The position numbers were made by a program, and so were the translations under genes. DNA of 64,000 nucleotides from Pseudoalteromonas prydzensis (lineage in GTDB: Bacteria > Pseudomonadota > Gammaproteobacteria > Enterobacterales > Alteromonadaceae). Each line of letters opens with the position of its first letter. The stretch's first letter is position 1. This document shows, one piece after another, positions 38,802-48,761 of the stretch. The stretch lies in NCBI RefSeq assembly GCF_011050055.1, contig NZ_DRGM01000076.1, positions 62,001-126,000 of the forward strand, in the 5' to 3' direction. The notes beneath the pieces are model-generated. The model was not told the DNA's origin and made no database searches. It saw only the letters and a list, made by a program, of their open reading frames with translations.

Positions 38802-40271
38802 TTATTCATCTAACTCTAATTGTGCCCGCTCTAGGGTTTCTGCGGGTAATTCTTTTTGTACCGACACCCCTAATTCTTTAAACTCAGAGGCTTGTTTAAT
38901 CAAGTTACCTTTACCTCGATATAACTGCGAAAACGCTTTATCGTAACTTTCTTTGGCTTTATCGAGTTGCTTACCAACGCCTTCCATACTGGTTAAAAAG
39001 CCGTTGAGTTTACTGTAAAAGCGCTCGGCACGGCTCGCCAGCTCTTTCGAGTATTTCGTTTGCTCTTCAAAACGCCATAACTGTTTAACAATATTTAAGC
39101 TGGTTAATAAGGTAGTGGGAGTGGCCACCAAAATATTTTTTTCGATTGCTTGCTGGTAAATATCGCTTTGGTATTTAAGTGCTTCAACAAAGGCTGATTC
39201 TATCGGTACAAACATCACCACCACTTCAGGAGAATTAAGCCCAGGTAAGCGATCGTAAGATTTACTCGCCAGCTCATTAATACGCGCTTTAACCGCCTCA
39301 ACATGCTCTTTAATTGCCTGTTGTGCTTCGAGCTCGTTGTCGGCATTAACGTAGCGTGTATAAGCGTTTAGCGAGGTTTTCGCATCAATCACTAAGTGCC
39401 GACCTTGTGGCAAATACACCACCACATCGGGGCGCAAGCGGCCATCTTCGGTATTAAACGACACCTCGCGCTTATAATCAGTACCAGCACGCAACCCCGC
39501 GCTGTCTAACACGTTTTCGAGCATTAACTCGCCCCAATTACCTTGGGTTTTCTTTTGTCCTTGGAGGGCGTTACTGAGCTTGTCGGCTTGTTCGGTGATG
39601 GCTTGGCTTTTCGCTTGTAAATGCAGTAGCTCGGTTTTTAACGCCGCACGTTGTTTTAAGTCTTCAACATGGATTGATTCCATTTTATCGCGAAAACCTT
39701 TTAGCTCGCCCTGTACTGGTTTTAATAACTGTTCAATACTTTCTTGGTTAAGCACTTTAAAACGTTGTGATTTTTCTTCGAGGATTTGATTAGCTAAATT
39801 TTCGAACTCTTTTTTAAGCTGCTCTTTGCTTTCTTTAATATGATTAAGCTGTTCTTTAAAATGCAGTTCTTTTTGCTCAAGCGTATTACGTTGGGTGCTA
39901 AGCTCTACATCACGTTGATTTAACTCGTTGCGTAGTTGCGCCAGCTCAGCGTCAGCCTGTTGCCAAAATTGCTTATACTGTTGGCTATGCTTTTCTTGCT
40001 CAACAAAACGGGTTTTAAAATGCTGGGTTGCGTCGCGTTGCTCTTGGTAACTTTGCACTAGTAAGTCGTGCTCATCAAGCAGTGAAATATGCTGTTGTTG
40101 TTTCTCAGCTAGTTGCGCTTGCAACAGCGTTTGTTGTTGTTCTAGCTCATTTAATTGCCGAGTCAGGCGTGCACGTGTTTGGCTAAAAGCAATTCCTAAT
40201 AATGTCCCACCTACTAAAAATCCGATACCAACATTGAGCCAATCGATATTGGTAAGTAACTGTATAGACAT
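38802..40271 (-). CDS. rmuC: DNA recombination protein RmuC
   Basis: The 489-residue protein has one N-terminal membrane helix (about residues 12-28), a long coiled coil (about 30-190) and the RmuC domain (about 220-450; KTQGNWGELMLENVLDSAGLRAGTDY; RLRPDVVVYLPQGRHLVIDAKTSLNAY). The DVVV-VIDAKT core resembles a PD-(D/E)XK nuclease. RmuC limits inversions at short inverted repeats. The gene is complete and has its own 211-bp upstream gap. Confidence 0.93.
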   Translation of the reverse strand: MSIQLLTNIDWLNVGIGFLVGGTLLGIAFSQTRARLTRQLNELEQQQTLLQAQLAEKQQQHISLLDEHDLLVQSYQEQRDATQHFKTRFVEQEKHSQQYKQFWQQADAELAQLRNELNQRDVELSTQRNTLEQKELHFKEQLNHIKESKEQLKKEFENLANQILEEKSQRFKVLNQESIEQLLKPVQGELKGFRDKMESIHVEDLKQRAALKTELLHLQAKSQAITEQADKLSNALQGQKKTQGNWGELMLENVLDSAGLRAGTDYKREVSFNTEDGRLRPDVVVYLPQGRHLVIDAKTSLNAYTRYVNADNELEAQQAIKEHVEAVKARINELASKSYDRLPGLNSPEVVVMFVPIESAFVEALKYQSDIYQQAIEKNILVATPTTLLTSLNIVKQLWRFEEQTKYSKELASRAERFYSKLNGFLTSMEGVGKQLDKAKESYDKAFSQLYRGKGNLIKQASEFKELGVSVQKELPAETLERAQLELDE

Positions 40272-40482
40272 AAATAAAACTCAATAACAAAAAGACAACT
40301 TATCATAGCGAATATAAAACCCCCTAGATAGCTGTTTTTATTATCACGAATACTAAAAAAATATTACATCGCATTACAAATCACTTGGACAAACTCGTTT
40401 TCTAGAAAGTTTTCTTCTACACTGAAATGCAATGATTAAGAATGATTAAAAATAACGACTCCTCAACACAAGGAATGATCAC

Positions 40483-41031
40483 ATGAACGATATAAAAACA
40501 CCCGATATTGAAGTGCAATGCCAAGCCGATAACTACTTTTCAGTTAAAACACTTACCGTTTTGCCACATACGCATGAAAGCTGGTTGACGTTTTTTAATG
40601 GTGAAGCAACACCAACAGACTCACTCAGTGTGTATTTCAACAATGCGAGTGAAAGCCACTCTACAAGTATTGAGAAAAAACAGTTCCTAGAACTTATCAT
40701 AAATATTGATCCTTCCGTTGCTGCTGACTGGGAGTTTTACGGTAATGGGGTGGAGTATTGCGGCGCCGATAGCAACTGCCAATATAATATTTCAACACTC
40801 ATCATGGATGACGACACTTTAGTGTTAAGAATAACCCAAGTTGCGCCAACCTATGAATTTTTAGGCGTCGATAAAGATAACCTTGATCAGGTAATTGAGG
40901 TAACAGAAGGTCAAGAAACCGAGTATTTACCTATTTCGTTTAGGTATACAGCTAAGCATTTACCTTCTGGCAAAATTTATATGTCACAAGATCCTAAAAT
41001 CGTGGTTCGTAGACCTGGCGCAACGCTTTAA
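40483..41031 (+). CDS. Hypothetical protein, possibly DP-EP family
   Basis: The 182-residue protein has no signal peptide or membrane helix. It looks like two beta-rich halves (ELIINIDPSVAADWEFYGNGVEYC; LPISFRYTAKHLPSGKIYMSQDPKIVV) and ends in a basic stretch (RRPGATL). The sequence DPKIVVRRP with earlier acidic prolines reminds me of the small DP-EP family of marine gammaproteobacteria, but I am unsure. Its stop codon overlaps that of the convergent kinase by four bases. Confidence 0.6.
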   Translation: MNDIKTPDIEVQCQADNYFSVKTLTVLPHTHESWLTFFNGEATPTDSLSVYFNNASESHSTSIEKKQFLELIINIDPSVAADWEFYGNGVEYCGADSNCQYNISTLIMDDDTLVLRITQVAPTYEFLGVDKDNLDQVIEVTEGQETEYLPISFRYTAKHLPSGKIYMSQDPKIVVRRPGATL

Positions 41032-43622
41032 TTTAAAGCGCTACGACAGCTGAAAGAAGGGTCATATTGTTGCATTAACACAATAAACTCTTCTTTTTGA
41101 CACCAAGGTGTAAACCAAGGTAATTGAAACCACATTGGGTGGTAGCCTATGGTGAGCGATTTTTCTATGTACATAAGTGCTGACTGATACTCACCAATCA
41201 CACTATAAACAAGTGCCGCGGTAAATACGTACTCGTAATGATCGGCGGCAATACTTATTGCTTTATTAAGAGCTTGTAGTGCCAGTTTTGCTTCGCCTAA
41301 CTGGCTATAAGCTTGAGCTGCTTCCAAAAGACTACCAAGGGTCTGCTGTGTTTGCGTCAGCTCAACCACTTTTAGATAGTTAATAGGGTAGGATTCACTG
41401 AGTCCAAGGGATTTTTCAATATCCGCTAGGTTAAGCCGAAAGCTAACATGCTCTGGGTTCATATCAACCGCTTGCTGGGCAACAATTAAAGCTTGCTCAA
41501 ACTCTCCTTGTAAAGAATAGGCAATACTTAAATTACTTAAATCAATGCTATCAGCTTTAATCTCTATAGCTTGTTTATATTGTTTGATTGCAACCGTTAA
41601 ATCGCCTTCAGTTAGGGCTATATCTGCCAGCAATTGGTTGGCCATATAATTTTGCGGACTGACACTAATTACCTCATTAAGCAATTGCTTAGCTTCAACT
41701 ATTTTCCCTTGCCACCACAGTACCTGTGCTAAATTTTGCTTTATGATTGGGTTAGCTCGTATTGTTAACGCTAACTCAAAAGCCTGTTGTGCCTCAGCTA
41801 ATTGGTCTTGTTGTAAATATAATAAACCTTGTAACTCGTAAAGGGCTAACGGACTGGCACCAACTTGCTCTGCTTTGGTTAAATAATGTTTTGCAGCGCT
41901 CCAATCTTGCTTAGCAACCGCTATAAGCATAGCGTTCTTCGCAAAGGCGGGCGTATTTTGGTACTCAGCAGGGGCACTGAATAATAGTTTACTGGCAATC
42001 TCTAAGTAATCAGCTTGCTGCGACTGTTGATATAAACCAAGCGCGACTTCGCGGAGCAACTCATAGTTAGCATATAGCTGAGGAGTTACCTCAACAGTTT
42101 GAGCTATCTGATTAAGTAATTCATCGGTATATTCACCCGCTAACTGTACCTGTTGATATAACTTAATATGCTGTTGTTGCACTTCATCACTAAGCTGCGC
42201 CAAAGCGATATATTTGCTGTCAAAATCAGGGAATAGTGCCGTCAGTTGTTGGTTGCTTAAATGATACATTTGGCTGTAATTATCAATCACAATAGGCCAT
42301 TGTTTACGCGCTTTAACCGACCACTTTGGTGCCTCTAAGCGTACTAACGTTAAATAGCATTGCGGTTGCATGCAATTAAGCTCTGCTGTTACGACTTCTT
42401 GTATACCGGTTGCTTGATTTAACTTAGTTAACTTCTCAATAAATGTGAGCTCGGTGCTGGCACCTTGCTCTATGATTTCTATTTCATCCTGTGAAATAAG
42501 ATTTAACCGCTTACTATTGATAATACCTTGCCTGATCGCATCATCAATTGTCGCTTTAAGCATGCCTGTATCTACAGATAAAAGCCCTGCTGATTTAACA
42601 ACCGGCGGCAAAAACGCCACATAATGCTCATTGGCTTGGTGTACTTTAAATTGATATATTAAACCGCCAGCAACCAATGCAACCCCCGTTAACAGTGCAA
42701 AAAATAACGTTTTTTTAACGGTTCTTTGCGGTTGTACAAGTTGCTCGATTGGCAGCGTTGCTTGTGCCAAAATCTCTTGTTGGGTTATCGCGATTATCAC
42801 GTTTTGCAGCTTACGCGCAGTCGTGGCAGCATCAACTGGACGACGCTCCTTTTTGCGTTGTAATAACTGATTAAGTAAATCACATAACTCATCAGGTAAC
42901 TTAGGCGTGATCTCGTATGCATCAATAGCTTTAGTGTTGGTGATGTTATGCGCGATTGCTTGCGCTGAACCATTGCCAAACGGATGACGGCCACTGATAA
43001 ATTGAAAAGCAAGCATACCAAAAGAGAATAGATCACTGCGAAAGTCTAGTGGCTGTTTATTTAACTGCTCCGGAGACATCGCACTGGCACTGCCAAAGCT
43101 AGGTATCTCAACTTGCTCGTTGGAAGGATTATTCTGTAATGTCGCTATGCCAAAGTCAGTAATTTTTAGCTTGTGCTTATCGATTAAGATATTTGCAGGT
43201 TTTAGATCGCAATGCATCACCCCCTCTGCATGGGCGTGCACTATGCCATCACATAATTGGGCCAAAAGAGTTAATTTTTCAGATAGGGTGGTAATATGTT
43301 GATGCTGAAACTGTTGTAAGGTTTTACCTTTTAAGTATTCCATGACGATACAAATTTGCTTGTCGTACAACAATACATCATGAATTTGCACAATATTAGG
43401 GTGATTAAGCCGAGCAAGTAACTGAGCTTCAACTAAAGGATCGCTAAACGGCGCTGCAGACTCAGTTAACTTTAAAAACTTGATAGCTACATAACGCTTT
43501 AAACGAATATCTTCTGCTAAATAAACACATCCCATCCCTCCTTGGCTAAGTAACTTTATTAATTTGTAGTTGGTTGTTACTTTATTAAATTGTAATACTA
43601 TTTTTTCTTGTTCTAGCGACAT
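41028..43622 (-). CDS. Ser/Thr protein kinase with TPR receptor domain
   Basis: The 864-residue protein starts with a Hanks-type kinase (about 18-275): a glycine loop SQGGMGCVYLAE, catalytic Lys48 (VAIKFLK), catalytic loop HCDLKPANILID (Asp139) and KITDFGIA (Asp156). The HRD arginine is Cys138, so it is a non-RD kinase. One membrane helix lies at about 305-323. The remainder, including TPR repeats from about residue 590 to 850, is then on the other side of the membrane. It overlaps the upstream FHA gene by 38 bases, which suggests that the two are translated together and that the FHA protein binds its phosphorylated targets. Confidence 0.9.
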   Translation of the reverse strand: MSLEQEKIVLQFNKVTTNYKLIKLLSQGGMGCVYLAEDIRLKRYVAIKFLKLTESAAPFSDPLVEAQLLARLNHPNIVQIHDVLLYDKQICIVMEYLKGKTLQQFQHQHITTLSEKLTLLAQLCDGIVHAHAEGVMHCDLKPANILIDKHKLKITDFGIATLQNNPSNEQVEIPSFGSASAMSPEQLNKQPLDFRSDLFSFGMLAFQFISGRHPFGNGSAQAIAHNITNTKAIDAYEITPKLPDELCDLLNQLLQRKKERRPVDAATTARKLQNVIIAITQQEILAQATLPIEQLVQPQRTVKKTLFFALLTGVALVAGGLIYQFKVHQANEHYVAFLPPVVKSAGLLSVDTGMLKATIDDAIRQGIINSKRLNLISQDEIEIIEQGASTELTFIEKLTKLNQATGIQEVVTAELNCMQPQCYLTLVRLEAPKWSVKARKQWPIVIDNYSQMYHLSNQQLTALFPDFDSKYIALAQLSDEVQQQHIKLYQQVQLAGEYTDELLNQIAQTVEVTPQLYANYELLREVALGLYQQSQQADYLEIASKLLFSAPAEYQNTPAFAKNAMLIAVAKQDWSAAKHYLTKAEQVGASPLALYELQGLLYLQQDQLAEAQQAFELALTIRANPIIKQNLAQVLWWQGKIVEAKQLLNEVISVSPQNYMANQLLADIALTEGDLTVAIKQYKQAIEIKADSIDLSNLSIAYSLQGEFEQALIVAQQAVDMNPEHVSFRLNLADIEKSLGLSESYPINYLKVVELTQTQQTLGSLLEAAQAYSQLGEAKLALQALNKAISIAADHYEYVFTAALVYSVIGEYQSALMYIEKSLTIGYHPMWFQLPWFTPWCQKEEFIVLMQQYDPSFSCRSALN

Positions 43623-44589
43623 CCGAGGTACTCTCTAATTCACACCCTTTATAGATCATAAAGGATGCGCCAGCAAAACGCACTTTTCGCAGTTGCCTTT
43701 CAATTATATTTTCAGCGTCATGAACATTAGTCAAAACCTCTGAAAATTGCTTTCTAGCGCGATGGATTTGAATATTTAAATAGCGCATATCAACGCCTAA
43801 ATCTTTCACTAATTGTTCGGTATTGACCCAACCTTGATTTGCCGGTAGCACGCCTTTTTTAGCATCCGCAGCACGATATCTGGCCAAATTTAAGGTCAGA
43901 TAATGATGACAGCGAACATGTAAATCAACGTCTTTATTATGATGATGGATTTTTAGTTCTGACGTTTCTTCATCTAAGCTTAAATTAAAAATGAAATCTA
44001 ACTCATGAATATAAAGCTGCGGCACACTGCTCACCTGGGTGTCTAGTTCCAAATGGCTTGAAATAAAAACCCATTGCTCATTAGCAAAACTAATAACACT
44101 GTTATCTTGTAGCATTTCACGCGTGTTAAATTCATCATCATGTAATGATTCAAGATACCATTGGCCGCTGTTTGGCTGATAAATAATGGCCCATTCAGGC
44201 TGTTCAGCAGGTAACAAATGATAATTGTTAAGTACGATGGTTTCTGTGGTTTTATTTTGCTGAGCGTCGAGTTTGACCAGTTGATCAACTGGCGCACTTA
44301 AGTCCTTAACTACATAAGTAACTTGAGAGTTACCAGCAAAATAAACTTTATCACCAATGTGTAATTCTTCCGCGCTATCTTTTTGTAACCGCTTATGATT
44401 TAGCCAGGTACCATTGAGGCTTAAATCCCTGATGTACCATTTACCATTTAACCACTCAATAATGGTGTGGATTTTAGATACACTCAAGTCATTGACTAAA
44501 GTATCAACCGAGTATTGAAAACGGCCAAAGCTATGGTGCGCATATAAAAAGCAACATTCATTCGAATCTTTATTTAATAAATAAGCCAT
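43585..44589 (-). CDS. FHA-domain protein with C-terminal DNA-binding-like domain
   Basis: From the ATG at 44589 the protein has 334 residues. The N-terminal FHA domain (about 15-90) has the phosphothreonine-binding pattern FGRFQYSVDTLVNDLSVSKIHTIIEW and LSLNGTWLN. The C-terminal part (VNTEQLVKDLGVDMRYLNIQIHRARKQF) looks like a winged-helix-type domain. Phosphothreonine recognition is the FHA role, and the kinase gene overlaps its end by 38 bases. The pair may be a phospho-signalling module controlling transcription; this is inferred. Confidence 0.83.
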   Translation of the reverse strand: MAYLLNKDSNECCFLYAHHSFGRFQYSVDTLVNDLSVSKIHTIIEWLNGKWYIRDLSLNGTWLNHKRLQKDSAEELHIGDKVYFAGNSQVTYVVKDLSAPVDQLVKLDAQQNKTTETIVLNNYHLLPAEQPEWAIIYQPNSGQWYLESLHDDEFNTREMLQDNSVISFANEQWVFISSHLELDTQVSSVPQLYIHELDFIFNLSLDEETSELKIHHHNKDVDLHVRCHHYLTLNLARYRAADAKKGVLPANQGWVNTEQLVKDLGVDMRYLNIQIHRARKQFSEVLTNVHDAENIIERQLRKVRFAGASFMIYKGCELESTSDVARTRKNSITI

Positions 44590-44604
44590 TTTAATACCCT
44601 GCAA

Positions 44605-44838
44605 TAATTAGGTATGCGTCTAATCGTTGATATTACAATGATTTTATAACAATAGACACAAACAAAAGAAAATAAACACAAAAATTTAACATTTATTTTG
44701 TGAAACCACCAAATAGTAAATTATTACTACTGGTAACAGTATTTTAGCGACAATATGATGAAATAAATATTACGTGTGATTACATAAGCTGAACTCTGGT
44801 TAAGAGATTTACTATCCGCAGTTCAGGTTACAGCAGGG
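44605..44838. other. Intergenic region upstream of the FHA gene
   Basis: This AT-rich stretch has no credible gene. It must contain the promoter of the FHA-kinase operon on the minus strand. I could not pick a clear -10/-35 pair. Confidence 0.4.
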
Positions 44839-45011
44839 CATAAAAAAAGCCAGCTCAAGGTGAGCTGGCTCAATCATTACTAAATATAGTAACCAAATGG
44901 GAAATCAACATGATGCCTGTGCAAACTGCAATTTAACAACAAGCATAATAGTAGACGTGGGTAATTAAATTTAGTTCAAAAATAATTTCAAAATTTTGAA
45001 TTTTCCGCAGC
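44839..45011 (-). repeat. Tandem ~174-bp element, copy 1
   Basis: Copy 1 of three direct repeats (others at 45012 and 45187; periods 173 and 175 bp). It contains a 9-bp stem AGCCAGCTC / GAGCTGGCT (44848-44870), preceded by seven A residues, which on the minus strand makes an intrinsic terminator. The next ~85 bases are also conserved among copies. Confidence 0.88.
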
Positions 45012-45186
45012 CATAAAAAAAGCCAGCTCAAGGTGAGCTGGCTCAATCATTACTAAATATAGTAACCAAATAGGGAAATCAACATGATGCCTGTGCAAAC
45101 TGCAATTTAACCACAAGCATAATAGTAGACGTGGGCAATTAAATTTAGTTCAAAAATAATTTCAAAAATTTTGACATTTACGCAGC
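45012..45186 (-). repeat. Tandem ~174-bp element, copy 2
   Basis: Copy 2 matches copy 1 with only scattered changes, including the hairpin at 45021-45043. The longest identical block includes the hairpin and the sequence after it. Confidence 0.9.
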
Positions 45187-45330
45187 CATAAAAAAAGCCA
45201 GCTCAAGGTGAGCTGGCTCAATCATTACTAAATATAGTAACCAAATGGGAAATCAACATGATGCTGTCGTAAACTGCAATTTAACCACAAGCATATTAAT
45301 AGACTGAGTTAATCAAATTTAGTTCAGAAA
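45187..45330 (-). repeat. Tandem ~174-bp element, copy 3 (shorter)
   Basis: Copy 3 keeps the hairpin (45196-45218) and conserved centre but diverges and stops about 25 bases before the stop of the SNF2 gene. On the minus strand the first transcript to meet it comes from that gene, so it also serves as its terminator. Confidence 0.85.
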
Positions 45331-45355
45331 AAAAGACACTTTTTTACAGATAATT

Positions 45356-48300
45356 CTAACTTTTAATTAAAGACAGCATTTGCTCTTCATCAAACTTAGT
45401 GAAACTCATTGATTTTTCAGTAAATAATGCATCAACAAGGGCTTGTTTATGTTGCTGCATTTTAAATACTTTTTGCTCGATTGAATTAGCCATAATTAAT
45501 TTATACACAAAAACAGGATTGGTTTGGCCAATTCGATAAGCACGATCTGTCGCCTGCTTTTCAACAGCTGGGTTCCACCATGGGTCAAAATGGATCACGG
45601 TATCAGCTTGGGTTAAGTTAAGCCCTGTGCCGCCAGCTTTTAAGCTGATCAAAAACACCGAGGTTTGGCCACTGGTAAATTCAGCAATCACTTTATCGCG
45701 ATGCCTTGTTTGCCCAGTTAACAAGCTGTAATTGATGCCAAGTGCAGTTAATTGTTCAGCAATAATATCAAGGGCAGAGGTAAACTGACTAAAAATAATG
45801 ATATTACGATCTTCATCTAACATCACCGGCAAATGCGTACTTAACCAATCAAGCTTGGCACTTCTGGCCGCGGTGCTTTCATCAATTAGACGCGGGTGGC
45901 AACATATTTGCCGTAATTTCAGTAGTGCTTCTAAAAACACCAGTTTGCTTTTTTGCGCGCCTTGCGAGGCAAACAGATCAACCATTTTCTCTTCAAGTGA
46001 ATGAGTAATGCTTTGATAAAGCTCTTTTTGCTCAGCTTCAAATTCAAACTCTTTGATCAACTCTGTTTTGGGCGGCAGCTCCTGGGCAACTTCGGCTTTA
46101 GTGCGGCGCAGAATAAAAGGTAGAATTAATGACTTAAGTTCATTGGCACGGTCAACATCAGCATCGCGTTCAATCGGGGTTTGAAAATGTTCTTTAAAAT
46201 GAGTTTGCGAACCAAGTAACGAGGGCATAGCAAAATCGAGTAATGATTTTAACTCAAACAAGTTATTTTCAATTGGCGTGCCGCTTAAACAAAGGTTAAA
46301 TTGTGCGTTCAAGCGTTTCACCAAACGGGTTACTTGCGCACTGTCGTTTTTAATATATTGCGCTTCATCAAGAATAATATTTTCAAAATATAACGGCGCA
46401 TAATAAGCAATATCACGCTTTAATAATGGGTAGGTAGTCAAAATACAATCAGCCTGAGCTAGCTGCTGTAATTGTTCTACACGGGCAGATCCAAAAACAG
46501 TGGTCACTTTAATGCTGCTGGCAAATTTACTCATTTCATTTTGCCAATTACTAACAAGACTGGTTGGGCACACAATCAAGGTAGGGCCAGCTTGCACGCG
46601 CTGTCGCGCATTTGCTAAAAAAGCAATCACTTGCAGGGTTTTACCTAAGCCCATATCATCGGCCAAAATTCCACCAAGCTGATGGCGCTTTAAAAACTGC
46701 AACCACTGCACGCCTTGTTGTTGATATTCACGTAATTGCACATCATCATTTAAGCCATGTAACTGCGTACTCTCAACTCTGGTAGCGTTGTTTAGCTCTG
46801 CAAGGTAAGACTCCAAGTTGTCATCCACTAACGTAACTTCTAAGCTACTGTAAGCAATTAAATGCACTAAGAAGGACAGTGGCATTAATAATTCGTCGCG
46901 AGTTTTCACAAGTTCAAACCGTTGCTTAAAATCAGCTAATGCATTAAACGCAGCTTTGCTAATAACAGCAAACTTTTTACCATTAGCATAATAGTAAAAG
47001 TGCTCGCTTTGGCGATTTAACGATTCAAATTCAGGGTTATCATTGGCTAGTACAATTGCCGCCTTAACTCCTGGGATCAGTATTTTACTAACAATTTGAT
47101 GGCCTTTACCGCGCTTAACCTCCAAATTGACGTTGCTGATCGCTTTTTTAACCACTAATTTTTTGTCTGTTATTTTCCAACCACGCTGTTTAAGGCTAGG
47201 AATAACTTCATATTTAAACCAATGCTGATGAATAAATGATTGTTTATTAAAAATAAATTCATTTTGTAAAGCCCCTTTACATAGCACAAAGCCTAAATTA
47301 GTAAGCTCAGTGATCACCGTATTCTCAAGCGAAGTATTCAGCAAATGTGCAGGAGCGGCATTGGGAGAATAATGCTGCCCTTGATAATTGAATTTAAGTG
47401 TCAGTTGTAAATCATTATTACTATTACTTACTTCAACAACAGCTGATGCATCCGCAACTCGCTTTATTCTTTTTCGCTCTGATTGTTGATAATGAGGGAT
47501 CACCCCATCGCCAAAATTAGCAGCTAGTTGTTTGTATACACGTTCAAAATTGGCGGTATGAATTGCAGGGATAGCACGTATATGTGCAACTTCTTCACCG
47601 CTCAATGGCGTACGTAAACGGCCGATCCGTAATTGTTCAGTATCAAGGTAAGTGGGTGGTGTGGTTTTCAGTAATAACCAAGACTCTCTACTACTTATGC
47701 TCACATTTAATTGCGTGAGGTCATTTTTGTGCGACCAAGAAAAACGGAGGTCCTCTGCGCTATCTGCTTTAATCGCCTGACGTGAACGACCAAAGAACAA
47801 ACGTTGAGAACTAAGCAGCTGTTGTAATGCATTAAAACCCCATTGCCCTTTGAGCTCAAGGTTACCCAGCGCATTTTGCGAACGTATCCAACTATATAAA
47901 CGAAAATCAGATTCGAGCAAATCCGAAGGAGTAACAAAGCTGTTGAGCTGCTGATCCGTTAAATTGCGGCCAAGGGTATAATTATGTTCAGTAGAAAAAG
48001 CGGCAATTTTAGGCGTTAAAATAACTCGTGAATTTTCCACATCTAATACAAACAACAAAACATTTTTTGCTGGTTGGGTTTGGGTTTGTTTAAGTGTTGT
48101 AAGCTCTTCAAACCAGTCATTCATTATATAATCTTGACCATAATCACCCGAGTGATCTATTTTTAGCTTCAACAACACAGCAGCTAAATGGCGACAATTA
48201 GCTTTCGCATCACACGAGCAGTGGCGATCAACTGCAAAACCATTTGCTAATTTTCTAATCTCTATATGCTGCGAAAATGTTGTGCCTTGATTACCGAACA

Positions 48301-48508
48301 TCGATGCATCAATCACTGAAAAATCATCATTATGTTCTAACCAATTAATTTGTCCATTTGCGACATACTCTTTTGCTTTACTGAGTACATGCGGTTTAAA
48401 CAGTTGTTTAATAAACCGTTCAGATAAAGGGAATTGAGTCGCTTGTTCTTGTTTTATCTCTTCAAAAATAGCGAGTAAATCATTCTTAGATAAGTTAGTA
48501 GCAGACAT
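45356..48508 (-). CDS. SWIM zinc-finger SNF2-family helicase (HepA-type)
   Basis: From the ATG at 48508 the protein has 1050 residues. The N-terminus has a SWIM-type zinc finger (CSCDAKANCRH, about 92-108). The two RecA-like helicase lobes follow: Walker A DDMGLGKT near 617-624, DEAQ near 713, SGTPIENN, LRRTKAE, and the C-lobe motifs SLKAGGTGLNLTQADTVIHFDPWWNP and TDRAYRIGQ. SNF2 ATPases move along duplex DNA and displace proteins. Its start lies 450 bp from the parB end, so it borders the partition region. A TTG eight codons upstream is less likely. Confidence 0.94.
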   Translation of the reverse strand: MSATNLSKNDLLAIFEEIKQEQATQFPLSERFIKQLFKPHVLSKAKEYVANGQINWLEHNDDFSVIDASMFGNQGTTFSQHIEIRKLANGFAVDRHCSCDAKANCRHLAAVLLKLKIDHSGDYGQDYIMNDWFEELTTLKQTQTQPAKNVLLFVLDVENSRVILTPKIAAFSTEHNYTLGRNLTDQQLNSFVTPSDLLESDFRLYSWIRSQNALGNLELKGQWGFNALQQLLSSQRLFFGRSRQAIKADSAEDLRFSWSHKNDLTQLNVSISSRESWLLLKTTPPTYLDTEQLRIGRLRTPLSGEEVAHIRAIPAIHTANFERVYKQLAANFGDGVIPHYQQSERKRIKRVADASAVVEVSNSNNDLQLTLKFNYQGQHYSPNAAPAHLLNTSLENTVITELTNLGFVLCKGALQNEFIFNKQSFIHQHWFKYEVIPSLKQRGWKITDKKLVVKKAISNVNLEVKRGKGHQIVSKILIPGVKAAIVLANDNPEFESLNRQSEHFYYYANGKKFAVISKAAFNALADFKQRFELVKTRDELLMPLSFLVHLIAYSSLEVTLVDDNLESYLAELNNATRVESTQLHGLNDDVQLREYQQQGVQWLQFLKRHQLGGILADDMGLGKTLQVIAFLANARQRVQAGPTLIVCPTSLVSNWQNEMSKFASSIKVTTVFGSARVEQLQQLAQADCILTTYPLLKRDIAYYAPLYFENIILDEAQYIKNDSAQVTRLVKRLNAQFNLCLSGTPIENNLFELKSLLDFAMPSLLGSQTHFKEHFQTPIERDADVDRANELKSLILPFILRRTKAEVAQELPPKTELIKEFEFEAEQKELYQSITHSLEEKMVDLFASQGAQKSKLVFLEALLKLRQICCHPRLIDESTAARSAKLDWLSTHLPVMLDEDRNIIIFSQFTSALDIIAEQLTALGINYSLLTGQTRHRDKVIAEFTSGQTSVFLISLKAGGTGLNLTQADTVIHFDPWWNPAVEKQATDRAYRIGQTNPVFVYKLIMANSIEQKVFKMQQHKQALVDALFTEKSMSFTKFDEEQMLSLIKS

Positions 48509-48761
48509 ATTGCTCAAGGCAGTAAAAATCAAAAATAATTTTACCAGTATATGATTTATCAGCGCTGAGCTAAAGCATTAAAATGCTTAATCGGACTGGT
48601 TGGAGCTGCTAAAAAGCCCCACTTACAAGTAACTAAAGGCGCTAGCAACAGATAGAGGAGTTGGTAAAAAACCGGTTTATAGCAAAAAACAGTGCACACT
48701 ATCATTTAATGAACAGCAAGCACACAAGATATAAACAACTTAATCACAACGAAGGACCTTT
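48509..48761. other. Intergenic region between SNF2 gene and iteron cluster
   Basis: No credible gene occurs here. Its left end should carry the SNF2 promoter (minus strand). I saw no clear parS-like palindrome. Confidence 0.4.

Noticed and set aside
44839-45330. CRISPR array
   Set aside because: There are only three copies, about 174 bp each, with conserved bodies instead of short repeats and unique spacers, and no cas genes are near.
44839-45330. Repeat-borne promoter for the FHA-kinase operon
   Set aside because: I could not find a -35/-10 pair with normal spacing; the best pair (TTGAAC, TACTAT) is 20 bp apart.
48509-48761. parS centromere site
   Set aside because: I looked for a clear palindrome of the P1, F or chromosomal parS type near parAB and saw none that stands out from iteron copies.
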